In this document: positions 1 to 12,165 of the stretch, one piece after another | Position numbering within the stretch: the first letter of the stretch is position 1 | How the letters are laid out: the number at the start of each line of letters is the position of its first letter | Origin: Anseranas semipalmata | Lineage: Eukaryota > Chordata > Aves > Anseriformes > Anseranatidae | Direction: 5' to 3' | NCBI GenBank assembly: GCA_013399115.1 | Contig: VXAA01003175.1 | Location: 1-64,000, forward strand | DNA length: 64,000 bases | The notes under the pieces: model-generated | What the model was told of the DNA's origin: nothing | The model's input: the letters and a program-made list of their open reading frames with translations, nothing else | Database searches by the model: none | Program-made: the position numbers and the translations under genes

Positions 1-19
1 ATTCTGTGATTCTGTGACC
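1..19 (+). mobile_element. CR1 LINE 3' terminal octamer repeat (partial, cut by window edge)
   Basis: The window opens with two tandem copies of ATTCTGTG. This short octamer array ends avian CR1 LINEs in place of a poly-A tail. The body of the element lies to the left of the window, so only the 3' end in + orientation is visible. The same octamers close the fuller copy ending at 38,818. Confidence 0.75.
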
Positions 20-1553
20 TTGATTTTCCCCAGCACCCTAAATCTTTGCTTCAAGCAAAAATCTGCAAAGTCCAGAATGAAACTGGCATCCCAGGTGCAA
101 GGGAATAAATGTTCTTTACCTGCTAAATACATCAGCACAGCACAGGATTGGTGCTTCAGAGATTAAAAAAAAGGGTATATAACATAGTAGGACACTTTGC
201 ACCCTTGACCAAGACTTTAAAATTATGTTTGCAAGGAGCCCTTGACTGACACATAGGGTAGCCTGTGGCAATTCAGACAGAAGCATCCAGCTTCAGACCA
301 GCTTTTCTCTGACTGTGAAACCTCCTCATGGACAGGGTAGTCAGCTAGCTCCAACCTTACACTAGTGCTGGAGATTTCAGCAATCCAGTGGAAACTCAGC
401 CCAGGCAGATCAGGGAGAGGTTGCAAATGTGAACACAATGGTTTGAGCCCCTGGAGATCACTCATCAAAACCCACCCCAATTTGTACATGTAGACCTGTC
501 AAAGAGCAGAGAACACTCAGGAAAGCTGTTTAATGGGGCTGTTATTCAAATGTCCAGTAGGGACTGGGGTCCAGGAGCCCCTCTGTACCTCTGTGCAATC
601 CCAGAAACAATGCTGCCTTCTTAATATGAAAATTCATGTTACAGTATATGAAGGTGCTTGGGTACGTTTGGCTTACAGCCTCATGATGCACCCTGGGAGA
701 AGAATGGAGCCCTGCTCCTCTCAGGTACAGAAACAGCCTTTGCAGACATGTCTTTGATGTTCCTTCTCTCCCTAAGAACAGCTGGGACTTCAAAGCATTT
801 ATCAAAAGCTAAGGGAATTCCCTTGCAATGTGGATGTATGCTTTAAAACAAAACATATCAAAATAAAACAAACAAAAAAATTTTAATCCAAGTTGCTGTG
901 AAGGCTTAATCTAGCCTCTTGTTCCTGCTTGAAACCTCAAGCATGAATCGTATCCTGCTGGCAAAAGGGCAAAAGGCAGCACTGAGGTAGGAAAAGTCTT
1001 GCCTTGGAAATCCCTGCCATGTAGAAGTAGTGAACAGATGGCTGTTTTGTAAGAACTTGCTTGTTCTCGGGAAAACTGGTACAGGATAAAACCCTGCCGG
1101 CCACCTCCTTGCTTTGGTGGGGTTTAAGCTGAGCTGAAGTTCACATGCCTGATATTTCCCAGTTTTGAGTTCCCACCACCTAAAAAATAAAATAAAATAA
1201 AATAAAAAAAATTTCAGCCAACCTGCTAGCATTAATTATCCCACCACCTGATACCGCCAGCCTGCCAGGACGGAGCAAAGTTTTGCTGAGATAGAGACCT
1301 GCATTTCCCTCTGGAAAGGTGCAAAGTCAACATTAAGACTGAAACACCCATCTCCGTATTTATTTCTATTTCAGTATTCCTGACCCTCCTGTACAACATC
1401 AGGCCATACTGAACACAAATCGTTTGGATGGTTGGCATACAAATGTTTCCAGACCCACAAAGAGAAGAGGGGAATTAAGTGCCTTAAATAGGAGTTGTAC
1501 ATCAGAACATAGCTCTGGGTGAAGATACTTGGCCTAAAGCTATTATCAGAAGG
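20..1553. other. Unique noncoding DNA, no gene seen
   Basis: The open frames here (up to 108 codons) overlap on both strands and resemble no family I know. There is no repeat apart from a short (AAAAT)n run at 1,182-1,210. No promoter, splice-bounded exon or RNA gene could be recognised. Confidence 0.6.
1182..1210. repeat. (AAAAT)n simple repeat
   Basis: About four AAAAT units run into an A-tract. An A-rich pentamer array like this usually grows from slippage or from an old retrotransposon tail. No recognisable element body lies on either side. Confidence 0.8.
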
Positions 1554-1599
1554 AAAAAACAAAACAAACAAACAAACAAACAAACAAAAAAAAAACAAG
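1554..1599. repeat. (AAAC)n microsatellite
   Basis: Roughly seven AAAC units end in an uninterrupted A10-type run. It is pure enough to be length-polymorphic. The reverse-strand 75-codon frame through it is phenylalanine/cysteine-rich only because of this repeat. Confidence 0.9.
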
Positions 1600-4500
1600 C
1601 AAAGGGCACAGAAAGTGTAAATAGGAAACTAAGGCTGTAGGAAGACTCTCAGTAAATAATTCTTGCTTTGCACTGATTTATTTTGCCGGTGATAGGTGCA
1701 GAGGAGGGCTCAGCAGGCAGTGATGGATGAGAGAAAGGAAAATGAAGTTCAGAAAGGGGCTGAGGGGCTGAAATAAGTATTTATTTTGCTCTCCAGCACA
1801 ACACAGGCCAAAGGACTTCCCCTCCATCAGGCCATGTCCCTGGGCTTCACTCAGCATCTTTTACCTCTCTGTTTAATGACATTCCAAACATCATCTGTTT
1901 AAAAATTGGACATTTATCCAAGCTGACAAGGCTTTCCCAAGCTGCTAGAGAGAAGCAGGTGGGCTGAAACACCCTCCTGGGGCAACTCTGCCTTATTTCT
2001 ACTCCGAATTAATCTGTTTTTCATTCCCCGCTGCTTGTTTTTGGGCACTTCCCCAGCAGATCGAAGAGCCCTTGAGCAGGCAGAGCTTGCCCCCCAGGGA
2101 AGCTGCAGCAAGGGCACCTTAAAACACTTTCCTTTGGAAAATCAACAGGAGTTTCTTCAGGGAAGGCTGTAAGAGGCTCAACAGCAGAGAAAAGCAGGGA
2201 GAAGAGGAGGGCCAGGGGTGAGAGGTGCGGATGGCCACATTGCTGGTACCGCTGCGTGGCTTTGCATGAAACAGGGTTTCTGCCCCCAAAAAACTTCTGA
2301 TCATGAGGCTCACTGTTTCTTTCCTATTCTGCAGCTGTCTTTTGCTGCTCATCAAAGTTCTACAACCTACAGAGAGAAAGACAGTTGATGGATCTTTTGC
2401 AAGGAGAGAAAAAAATCCCCAACCCATAAATAAATAGTGAAGGAAGTATAAAAGGCAAAGCTTTCTCAAAGTGATGGCTTGCAGCTAAGTATTTTCAGTC
2501 ACCCCTACTGACCAGACAGGTTATCCGGAGTACTCCCAGCCCTAGAGATGACATTTGACATGACACGTACATGAGATGTATCAGTTAGGTCACTGTGCTA
2601 AAGCACAAGGCACCACCCCTTCCTCCTCCTTCCTCCTGCGCCCCTCAGGGAATCCAAAAGTTCAGGGTCTTTAAAGTTGAATTCCCCACACAAGAGTTCA
2701 GCACCTTTCAACCTTTTCAGACCTATTACAGGAAGAAAACCGGGTGGAAGGAGAGTAGGGAGGGAGGAGGGGGGTCAGGGGGTTATTTTATGGGCAGGTT
2801 TAGAAGCTCAAGAGAAAAGAAGCTTGTTGCATTGGTTGGGAAGGAGATAAAAGTCATTAGATTGGTTCATCTCCAGGGCCAGTGGCAGAGAGTAGGCTCC
2901 TTCTAAAAGCCTTATAAATGCACCTTTAATTCTACACTAATCCCTGTATAATTAAGAGAAAAAGTCAACAGATAGGGCTGTGTCATCACAGGATACCAGC
3001 AAACTGGTTTAATATTGAAAACAAAGAGTTCAGGAAGAAGAAGAAGAAAAAAAAGCAGAGTAATCTACCCAGTCATAATCAAGTCATATCAACTGACTCA
3101 TTCCTCTAGACGTGCTCAGGGTTAGTTTGGGCAATTTGGCTGGTCTGGCACCGAATGACAATTCAGAATGGGGAGGTGTTAGCTGCGCCCCAAACAAACC
3201 CATGTGCATGATTTGGTCAGCTACTCTGACCAGAGCCCACAGTAGGAGAACTAAACGTCCATGAGGTTCAGTTCCCCAGTCAAAATCCTTTGGTATTCAT
3301 ATTTCTACCCTGTTATGTTCTTTCCCCTCACGTTTTTACATAGTTCTCTATACCACTCAGTTCAGAGGAATGTAATACTACTATTGATATATGAAGGACA
3401 TGGCCCTGCGAGGGACACAGGATTGAGTATGAATAGCATTCAGGCGTTGCAAGTAGGCAGATGGAACATTAGGAAGGACAAACATTTCCCTGTGCCACTA
3501 CAAAAAGCTTTCTAGGTCCATCTGTGGTGATACTCACACCTAGCAAATGCAAAGTGACAGGCCAATGGAGCTGGCAGACGAAAACATTGTTCAGTTCATC
3601 ACCCACATAGTGTTTATGTCCTCTCCAGAGTGTGGTGTGCCTGGCTGGGACTGGTCAGGAGCCAAGAGAGGTGGCAACAGTGACCTGGCCAGGAGCAGGG
3701 ACCAGCAACCAGAGTATACCTTCTAGGTAGCATGCCTCTCCTTCACTATAGGGTTGACAAGCCAGGGTCTTCAAAAAGCGGTGTCCCAGAGCAGTTCAAG
3801 TACAGCTCCACACAAGGATTTTTCAGATGGAGCTGGGAGTGGCTGTTGAGGCTGGCATTGCTGCATCATGGGTCCTTGGAGTTCCCCATGGCAGCTGGCT
3901 CACCATCGAACAACAGTTCTCTTCAGATACATTTGAGGCTCCCTCTTCCCTGCCAGAGGTCAGAGGAAAATATCTTGTGGCCCATAAGCACATGGAGTTC
4001 TGGAAAGTTGCACACTCCTGGTGCAACCAGGCCAGAGTGATATTTCCAAGAGATCCCTTCTTCCTACCAGAGACCAATAAGGCCTGGGCAGGTGGAGGTG
4101 GTAGAGACATTCCACAAGCATGTACATTGCTCTTCAGAGCAGCTCCCACTGAAGTGACCAGTGGCTCCATCAGTGTCTTTCTTCAAAAGGTGCCTACAGC
4201 TCTACAGGGCTTAAAACAGAAAAGGTTATGTTATTGCAGGAGGTCTGTTCCTCTTACAGACGCAGCTGTAGCTGCAACCCTCCAGTACCAATGTGCCAAG
4301 TTCTCCCTGTTGTAGGTTCCTTAAAATGCAGAATATGCCCTACCCCACTGTATTAGATGTCCTCTAGTTTGGCTATACAAGTTGTGCTCTCACTTCCTAC
4401 ATGCACACTTGCCATGCAGCAATTGTGTGCATCCAGTGTCACAAATATCTTGGCCATTAGTCAGAGCTTCTCTGTGCAAATATTTTTGGTTAAAGCTTCA

Positions 4501-6271
4501 GGTCTACTTGGAGCTATTTGGATCTCCACCTTCTTGTTCTCATTAGCTTGCTACCTTTATTGCTCCGAGTTATTTAGCAATTCAGCTTAATACCGTCCTT
4601 GCAAAATCTAGCTGTTTCCCAGTTTGCACATGTTATTTATGATATGCTGAGGCCTATCTAACCCCACCCATAGCAGTTTACACTATGATGTATCCCCCAG
4701 CCCTGACTGCCCTTACTGAAAGGACCAGCCTGGGTGATTGTGAGCAGCCTTGAGCCTGGAGGAAAACTCAGATCCTGGATGCTGGGTTTCATGGAAGAGG
4801 ACTGGAGACCATCTCATGACCTTGCAGTTCCATAACAGCATCAGTGGACATCCCACATCTTGGAATGTTAATCAGTAGCTGCAAAACTCCTTGTAGCTAA
4901 GAGCTCATGCCCAACTAACAGCATGTTTTGGAGGGTAACATCTTCAAGTTTGTCAAAAGTAGGAAATGGTTTAAAAAATCTGTGGTGGCTCAGCTGTAGC
5001 TCAGGATTTAATAGTGACAACTGGTCGTATTTGGCTTCCTTCACGGGCAATTAAGGAGAATGAATCTAAGTATTTCATCCCATCTGAAGATCAGAGAAGC
5101 ATCATTAGAGATGTCTGGTTCTATCTATTGGTTATAACAGGAGAATAAGGTGTCTTATTTGACACGAAAGTTTTTAATGTCTCAAGATGGGTAAAACGAT
5201 TCACTAAGATAGTTTCAGGAACTACAGGTCTACCTTATAAGACATTTGCTAATTTGTGTCTTCACTCCACATTTTGTATTGCTCCATCCCAGATGTCTCT
5301 TCAGCCAGTGCATTTTTCTGTCCCTACTATTTCCACTGCCCATAGGAACAAAGTGCAAACTATTTCCCCTCCTTAATTCCAGAAAGTCTTGGGAAAAAAA
5401 AGATACATGGACATAAAAATAATACGTAAATCTAAGCCTGATGTTTCAGTAAAATCTTTTTTCATGCTCTGTGTTAGAAATGGATGCCAATTCCTTTGTA
5501 TGTGATTTCTCAGGTAACATATCTTTGTAATTTCTTATTTCACTTACACCTTCTACATAAAGGAAAAAATCTAATGTTAGTCATGCTGTCTCTAATACCT
5601 TATATTTCTGTATCTATCATTGCTTCTGATAACTGTCCATCCCCCAAACCCATCCCTTCTTCATTTGATACCATGGACAGTTTTTGTCCAGGAACTCCTC
5701 GGCAGTGAGACTCCAGCCTTGGTTTCCAAAGCCCACTAAAACCCTTGGAAGGACTTTTGCTGCCCAGGACTTTTGCAGCACACCGAGAGCACCTGTGTTG
5801 CGTTAGAGAATAGCAGTAGTGGAAAAAAAATAATGAAGTATATCTCTCCCAGCCCCCTGCCCCACCTTGTCCCAACCCATCTGCCGAATATAAAAGAGCA
5901 TTCGTAATCTAATTAATCTAACCATTGCCTGTCACGGCTGGAAGGCAATTTTGAAAGACTATCGCCTTGTGTTTTACTTTGTCTTGAAAGTTAATCTCCT
6001 CAAAGCAAAGGGACTTCCCACTCCCCCAAGCCCCACAACCCTTAATCTTTCTTCTTAACCAGTTGCTGGTGAATGTGCCTCCGTAGCTGGATGTAAGAAT
6101 GTGTAAGAGGGAGGCATCCCCTCCTCCTCTCCTGCTGTACAAAAGAAGACTTGTGAGAGGAGATGCCATTCAAGACGCACTTCTCCTGCCACAGAAGGAA
6201 TCACAGCTCCCCAGCCTCACTTTGTGGTTAACCAATTACCCTATCTCTTCCATCACCCAGCCCTTTGCTTC
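1600..6271. other. Unique noncoding DNA, no gene seen
   Basis: I see no confident repeat or gene in this 4.7 kb. The 162-codon frame at 3,827-4,315 (+) is the longest. It overlaps a 115-codon frame on the other strand, has no recognisable domain, and its composition follows the local DNA. A G-rich run at 2,756-2,785 is listed separately. Confidence 0.55.
2756..2785 (+). other. G-rich run, potential G-quadruplex
   Basis: Four or more runs of three or more G are separated by one to three bases (GGG-A-GGG-A-GG-A-GGGGGG-TCA-GGGGG). This fits the usual pattern for an intramolecular G-quadruplex on the + strand. No gene neighbours it, so any role is unknown. Confidence 0.55.
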
Positions 6272-6332
6272 ATTTTTTTTCCTCTTTCTTTCTTTCTTGC
6301 TTGCTTGCTTGCTTTCTTTTTTTTTTCTTCTG
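6272..6332. repeat. Pyrimidine tract with (CTTT)n and (CTTG)n
   Basis: An almost uninterrupted T/C tract contains short CTTT and CTTG tandem runs and a T10 stretch. It is low-complexity DNA. The two overlapping serine/phenylalanine/leucine-rich frames across it are artefacts of the tract. Confidence 0.85.
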
Positions 6333-6597
6333 TTTAAGATTAAAAGATCTCACACACTTGGAGAGAAGAAAGAGCCCCCAGTCCATCTCCACGTTGTCAA
6401 TTATAAACAAGGGCCTAGGGAGGGGGAGAGGCAGGGTTGCACACTGTTATTGACTTAAGCACTTTGGAAAGGTCATCTTCAAGGTCTGGGCCTTCCCTTT
6501 CCCACTCCATGCTCACCTGGGCCCATTAGGGAGGAATTTCTGGGCCCTCCTGTATTTCATTTTGGGCCCACTGGCACTTCTGAGGAGTAATAGAGAA

Positions 6598-6660
6598 GGT
6601 GGAGAGGGAGGAGGTGGGATGTAGGGAGCGGAGGGGAAAATGAAGACAGGTGGGGGGAAA
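6598..6660 (+). other. Purine-rich G-run segment
   Basis: The + strand is nearly all purine here, with repeated GGGA/GGTGGG runs that give G-quadruplex or triplex potential. It sits next to AT-richer DNA on the right. I see no coding sense in it. Confidence 0.5.
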
Positions 6661-7235
6661 GAAAAGTCATTGAGAGACTTCAAAGTAGAACAAAGACCCA
6701 TCCAGATGTGAATAATTGCTAGGTCAGCACGTTAATCACAGGCAAGGGCTACAGTGCGAACCATCCCTGGTCGCTTCACAGGGGCAAAAAGGAGAAAGGG
6801 GGGACACAAAGGGAGAGATACAGAAACAGGGCTTTGATACAGCAAAGAACAAGCCTGAGAAATACATTTCCCAGGTGATTATGTGAATAATGAGCCAACC
6901 TCTGCTTTATTAAGGGCACACCGGGGCTGTAATTGCAAATGAGCTGCAGCTCCGAGGGCAGTGAGGGAGGCACTGCACAGCCTCGCGCACACCCGCAGCT
7001 TGCTTCCACATCCCTTCCGCCCAGCAAAAGCTCCATCTCACCATCTGACAGAGGATTTCCTACGGTGGCCACCACAATATCTAGGCTTTCAGATCTTAGC
7101 GTGGTGGGAGGGAACGATTAGGGTTTTGTTCTTGTGTCTTTGAGGTGAATTATGACTCCGAGGCCAACGGCCTCTAACCAAGGGTTGAGGAGACGCTGGC
7201 TTGTCATCTTTGCCTTGTTTTTTTCCCCAGTCCCA
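6661..7235. other. Unique noncoding DNA
   Basis: Mixed-composition DNA with short overlapping frames only. The stretch near 6,840-6,950 holds homeodomain-like AT cores (TAATTGCAAAT) and could be part of a conserved element that continues to the right. I see no gene. Confidence 0.45.
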
Positions 7236-7570
7236 TGTTCTTGTGCTGCAGCACCAGCTGTGTTTATCTTGGTAACGTCTTTCTTCTAAGTAAGGCCAAA
7301 GGGTTTCACTAACTGCAGACTAAACACCTTCCCACGTGGCTTTCTGCTGTGTAAATAAACATCCAGCATCTAAATAGCTAGGGGCGATGTTATGTTGCTG
7401 ACGTCTGCATGTTCACTTATATAAAGGAAGCTTCTTATTGCAATTGCATGAGCTGCAGTATTCTTACAAGGCAGCTGCCAGCATCTCTTCTTTTCTATGC
7501 TCATTTTTAAACTGAAGATTCTTACCAAAATTCTTATTCCTTTTATATATTCTGAACATAACATCGGACC
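7236..7570. promoter_or_regulatory. Candidate conserved noncoding element
   Basis: About 330 bp of low-repeat DNA dense in typical transcription-factor cores: TGTTTATCTTGG (forkhead/GATA-like), GTAAATAAACA (forkhead-like), TGACGTCTGCATG (CRE/POU-like) and TTGCAATTGCATGAG. All frames are closed quickly. This is the texture of vertebrate developmental enhancers. Conservation cannot be measured here, so the call is inference. Confidence 0.3.
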
Positions 7571-8394
7571 CCCTTCCAGAATTACATGACATGACTCACC
7601 TAGGATCTGTGCTTTGCCCCACAGACATGTGTTGGTAGGGTATTTTGGTTTGGTAGGGTTGTGATCCCACTGTGTTTTAGTGAGCGTGCCACACAGGGTC
7701 AGAGCTAGTGAGGACAGAGGAGGGAAGAAGCGGGCTCTGTCTCTGGAGAGATAACACCCATGTTTGTGGCAGGATCCCTGTCCTGGACTCAGGGAGGCTT
7801 CTGCCTCCTGCAGCCTTTTCCGGATGATGGAACATCACCTCAGGCTGTGAAATGACATTTCTTCATCCTCCCTGTTAGTCACCTTCCACCCACCACCTTC
7901 AACTCCTGCACCAGGACCTACCATTCCCAATTTTGGGAAGTTTGGATGCAGTCACTCCCTTGTCAGACCCTTCTCAGAGGCAACCTGCTCCAGATGGAAC
8001 CTCACCATTGGCACAAAAGCTAAAAACTGAAAACTAAAATGAGATTCTCTCTTGAGCAACTGGATTCTTGTCCCAGCAAGAGTAGTTTGTACCAGGGACC
8101 TTCCAGACTGCATCCCACCTGCCTGAAGACCACAGTGCAGACCTCAGACACAAAACCAAGCAAGTGAGGTGTTTGGATTTGTCAAGAAAGGGGCAAAGAC
8201 TCCATCCTCTGAGACTCTTCTTGAAATAATTCTCCTTTAATGTCATTTCTGAGATACTATGAGATATTCATAGGGTCTACAAAGACTCTGGGGAGCTACA
8301 AAGGCTGGAGAGGAGAATAACTAGGAGAGAGAATATTTTCTTGTCTAAAAATTATTTCCTGAGAAAGCATACGTGTAATGAGTTAAAGACCTAA
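7571..8394. other. Unique noncoding DNA, no gene seen
   Basis: I found no repeat, gene or motif cluster here. The only frame above 60 codons (8,034-8,246, reverse strand) has no recognisable content. Confidence 0.55.
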
Positions 8395-8600
8395 TTTTGA
8401 GCACCTAAGAAAGATGTAGACAAGCTGGAAAAGGTTCAGATTAGAGAGAGGGAAATGTTCAGGTACTTAGAAAAAAATAGCTATGAGGAAGCTTAGAAGA
8501 AAGGGATCTGCTGGTCTGGAAAAGAAGAGGTTGAAAACTAGAACCAGAGAAGCTCATTCACTAGAGGGTTTAAGAACAAAGGTCAGACAAGAATCTGTCC
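8395..8600 (+). mobile_element. Old CR1-like LINE fragment, + strand
   Basis: The order 'AAGAAAGATGTAGACAAGCT', 'GGAAAAGGTTCAGA', 'TATGAGGAAGCTTAGAAG' and 'GGTCTGGAAAAGAAGAGG' follows the end of the CR1 ORF2 region. In the consensus I remember, that region encodes the stretch after the YCVQ-like motif (aagaaggatgt..., gagagggttcag..., tatgaggaaagact..., ctggagaagagaag). The copy is heavily mutated, with stops in all frames. Both boundaries are approximate. Confidence 0.6.
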
Positions 8601-9205
8601 AGAAGATCTAGACTTTTGATGAAAGGCAGCTACTGATAAAAAGTCTTTCTCCCTTAAAGGCTCTGATGGATCTCAGTCATGTGGTTTCTGCGTCTAGGAG
8701 CTTCATAAGGTCTCCACAAGACAATGAAGAATATGATACCTGTGCAAGTAAACAGTTCCAAATTATGTCATATTTAAAAATTAAATGTTAGAAACACATG
8801 TGGCCTTAAATTCCAAGGGGATAAGGCCTCAGGTCTCCAAAGGGGAAAGGTCTGAAACAGCACTGCAACACCTACTTGAGTCCAAACTGTAAAGACAGCC
8901 AAGAAGCTGTACTTCCAGGCTTGCAGAGTAATGAGGAAGGGACACGATGGACACTGAGGTTCTATGGGGTTGAGTCACGAGCTTTTCTTCTCACACAGAT
9001 TTTCCAGTTTTCTTTGCAAAGTGTCTCTTGCTCTCCACTGCCAGAACAGTTTCTTACCCATCCATCCCACTGCTGGGTTAATTGCAAAGAGTGCTACATC
9101 AGAAGCACCAGTGAATTCAATAAGCTCTCCTCTGCAGCTGAGCCTGAAGAGATGGTACTGTGCCAGTCATCGCTTAGAGGTGCTATTTGACTTTGGCACT
9201 ACCAC
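8601..9205. other. Unique or unassignable noncoding DNA
   Basis: This may hold further decayed CR1 sequence after the preceding fragment, but I cannot align it convincingly. The frame at 8,876-9,190 (104 codons) overlaps another frame on the same strand and has no domain. Confidence 0.45.
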
Positions 9206-9266
9206 TGCCTCATAAACACCTACTTGGCCTCCGCCTCATAAACATCTCATAAACAACTGTTTGGCT
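9206..9266 (+). repeat. Short imperfect tandem triplication (CTCATAAACA unit)
   Basis: CTCATAAACA occurs three times, at about 9,209, 9,235 and 9,246. The first and third copies also share a downstream (A)CT-n-TTGGC extension. The spacing is uneven, so this looks like a local duplication with an internal deletion rather than a regular minisatellite. Confidence 0.7.
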
Positions 9267-9355
9267 TGGTGTGGGTCTCCAAATTAGTGTTTATAGACAT
9301 GTAGAGAGCAAGCTGTTTGCATAAGTAATCCAGAAGCAAAATTTGCCTTCTCAGC

Positions 9356-9393
9356 AAAAAAAAAAAAAAGTCAAAAAAAAAAACTGCATTTCC

Positions 9394-9435
<42 letters not shown>
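9356..9435 (+). repeat. Interrupted poly-A tract ending in about 41 A
   Basis: A14, then A11 after 'GTC', then 'CTGCATTTCCC', then a run of about 41 adenines. It could be the tail of a retrotransposed sequence, but the DNA to the left resembles no gene or LINE, and no target-site duplication is evident. The homopolymer length is prone to sequencing error. Confidence 0.9.
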
Positions 9436-9436
<1 letters not shown>

Positions 9437-11055
9437 CGATTACTTGGCTGTATCCACTGATTTGCTACACATGCACAAGGGACTGTAGTGTTACCAGATC
9501 TGCACATGGCGTAACCCAAGGGAGAATGCTCTGCTCCTACAACCTAAACTTTGATTTCTTGAGTTAAGGGTTATATTTCACTTTCTAGGACTCTGATGAT
9601 CTGTGGATTCCAGCTGCTTGGGAACAACATAATCATACAGAGCTGAACAAGTCTGATATTCAAGCTCACACAAGCCAGCTGAGTGCAGGCAGCAGGGATG
9701 GGATTCATCTCAGCTCACTTTAGATGTGAGGTACCCACACAGGAATCCTCTCAGGGTCAAGAGAGAGAAATAAGCACCATCAGAGAGCAGTTTATCTGAC
9801 TTATTTTAGATGGCTAGGCTTAGGCAGATAAATACCAGCCAAGGCATTGTAGAAAGAGTAGTAGAAATCTGGAAATGGGGAAGCAGAGACTTCAACACTA
9901 AGGGGACAGAGTGAGAAAGTTTGGGATCCATTGTACTAAAACAGAGTTGTTCAATCAGGAGACAAATTTAGATTCTGTGACTTTTTTCAGTGTTTTCTTT
10001 GAGCAAGCCTCAGCTCCCTGAGTCCCGTGATTATGACAGCTTCATTAAAAATAGTCAGGCTGCTGCCTTTTGTGGTTGAGAAGAAATTGATTTAAGTGTG
10101 ATCCCAGAAGCTCTGAGATCCCAAGGGAAGTGGAATCAGATGAGAATATGCAGGTCTTTTCTAACTTTCATGATTTTCACCTGCGCAGAGTTGACAGTGT
10201 TGCAGTTTGCAAGTCTGGAAACAATGCTCTGACAAGTCATGTGGCATTTACCTGTCCCAAGCCCAGCTGCACACAGGGATAATGCAGCTTCCTTCCTCCC
10301 ACTCTTCATCAACTTCATCATAAGCTCATTAAGGCTGCTAGCAAACTAGTAAGCCAAACAAGACATGGATTTGAGGATAAAGTATAAACAGATGATTTTT
10401 TATCGTGGCACCTGGCACTGATTTGTTGGGTTCATGCCTTCGCTGCCCCACATAGTGGCTGGCCCAGTCCAGGAGACAGAGGAGGGTGGTTTGAATGCAG
10501 CCACTCTCTGTTCAGGGGAAAGTGCTTTTCAGTGCAAGCTGGGTTGTGCCATTTGGCCTCACAACCGAAGAACAGCCCTTGGCCCATGCACGAATGCAGA
10601 GTTTATGTTCCTGCACTAAACCTAGCACTGTGGAGACTGTTTCATTAAGAATTGAGATACTGCTGTAAAACAAAGCTTTAAAAAGGCAGCATAAGCATGT
10701 TCCCTCTCAGCTTCCAGCCACCTGTGGTTCATGGACCCCTTATCCAACGGTAGTACCTTTGGCCATCATCTTCTCACACAGTTGAGCTGCAGTATCAGCT
10801 ACAAATTTCTCGTGCTTGGGCTTCAAAAGGTTTACAGAGGTGAGCACCAGATGCAGAAACTGAGCATTGAGCTGAAAATAATGTCCCCACTATGTGCCAT
10901 ATAGCTCTTTCAAGGAGATGGTTTAGTGAAACCTGAGTGAAATGAGACACACTGATGCCAGCAGTGGAGCGAATAGCAAATTAAGTGCTGGCATCGTTTT
11001 TATTGGGCTGGAAACAGGTGTCCCAACAGTCTGTAGTGTCTGGTCCACCCATGAG
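9436..11055. other. Unique noncoding DNA, no gene seen
   Basis: About 1.6 kb with only short frames (up to 61 codons) and no recognisable repeat. No exon or regulatory cluster is supportable. Confidence 0.55.
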
Positions 11056-11080
11056 AAAAAAAAAAAAAAAAAAAAAAAAA
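11056..11080 (+). repeat. A25 homopolymer
   Basis: Twenty-five uninterrupted adenines. The 150-codon frame that runs through (10,985-11,437) reads it as polylysine. The upstream sequence does not resemble a processed transcript I know, so a retrocopy tail is possible but unsupported. Confidence 0.9.
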
Positions 11081-11834
11081 CTTCTGATACCATCAATGAG
11101 TGAGTTGCTTCTTCAGCTCCAATGGTCTGCTTTGCAGTATGGAGGTCCTGGGACTGTAGTCTTCTGTGGCTTCTGTTCCTCCCAGGCAGGGTTATTATAT
11201 TTGCCCAGATGGCACAGAAAGCAATGTGCTCTTACATCTCAGAAACCAGCCCGGGTAGGACACAAAAGGTTCAGTTCCACTGTTTATAAAAGGTTGGAAT
11301 CACTACAGGAAGGAGAAACTATGGCTAAAGAGAGGAAGAGTTCACTAGTAAAGACCAGTCAAGGTAAGGAGGTATCTCATCCCAACCTGTGTGTTTATTT
11401 ATTCTTGTTCTACAGGAAAGTCAAGGAAAAGCTCTGAAAGGTAATGGAATGAGATGGCATTGTATGTGAGTGTGTATGAGTTTGTGTGCACACCTGTGTG
11501 TGTCCTCATACAAGCACTGTACTGGGGCAAGGCAGAAATGCTTCTCTTTTCAAACTACCGTTTTGACATTTTCAGCTTTTACTGCACTGTTTTAGTAATA
11601 TGACAAATAAAGTGAATACCTTTACATTTTCTATTCATAACACCAACAAAACAGTCAGCAGTATGGGTGGTGTTGACCTGACAGCTCCATCCTCAGCAAG
11701 AGAAAGGAGCCATATATAAAGATATGAAAAGACACCAAATATATTTTAATTCCTGACCTAAAGAATCCAGAGATAGCATTGTGATAAGTTTTGGTGTTCC
11801 TCTTGGAGTTCTAAAAATTTCTAGAGACACAGAC
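11081..11834. other. Unique noncoding DNA, no gene seen
   Basis: Contains a degenerate TG-rich stretch at 11,455-11,510 (GTGTGAGTGTG...). No gene or LINE sequence was recognised. Confidence 0.55.
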
Positions 11835-12165
11835 AATCCTGCTGGAAGGAACTTTGAGAAATCTACTCCATCTCTCTGCCCTAAGCAAAATCAGCTCTAC
11901 CTTAAATACAACATCCCTTCAAGGAGGTTCCTAATTGGCTTGTTCTTATCACTGTCTTTGAGTTAGTGCATGAAAAGGGGTTTTCTTGCTTCTCACTGTC
12001 AGAGAGGAAATGTGATTCATTGTGATGAATTATAGATTCCTGTAATAAATTGCCCTTCTCAGGAACTTTATGTTTCTGTGACATTGCTTTGTCTACTAAT
12101 CATATCCTTCCTTAGAGTAAGTAATGCTTCAGTCCCAATCTCTAAGATCCTTCAACCAGACTCAT
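11835..12165 (-). mobile_element. Old CR1-like LINE 3' region, reverse strand
   Basis: On the + strand, 'CTGGAAGGAACTTTGAGAAA', 'CTACTCCATCTCTCTGCCCT' and 'AAGCAAAATCAGCTCTACCT' follow the reverse complement of an amniote CR1 3' region (tggaagggaccttgagaggtcatctagtccatccccctgc...). Weaker similarity runs on through 'AATTGCCCTTCTCAGGAAC' to about 12,160. The terminal octamers are missing or decayed. Divergence is high, so insertion is old. Confidence 0.6.

Noticed and set aside
3827..4315. 162-codon + strand open frame
   Set aside because: No domain, no codon-use signal visible by eye, and a conflicting reverse-strand frame of 115 codons.
11056..11080. A25 as the tail of a processed pseudogene
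   Set aside because: The upstream sequence does not resemble a known transcript and no flanking direct repeats were seen.
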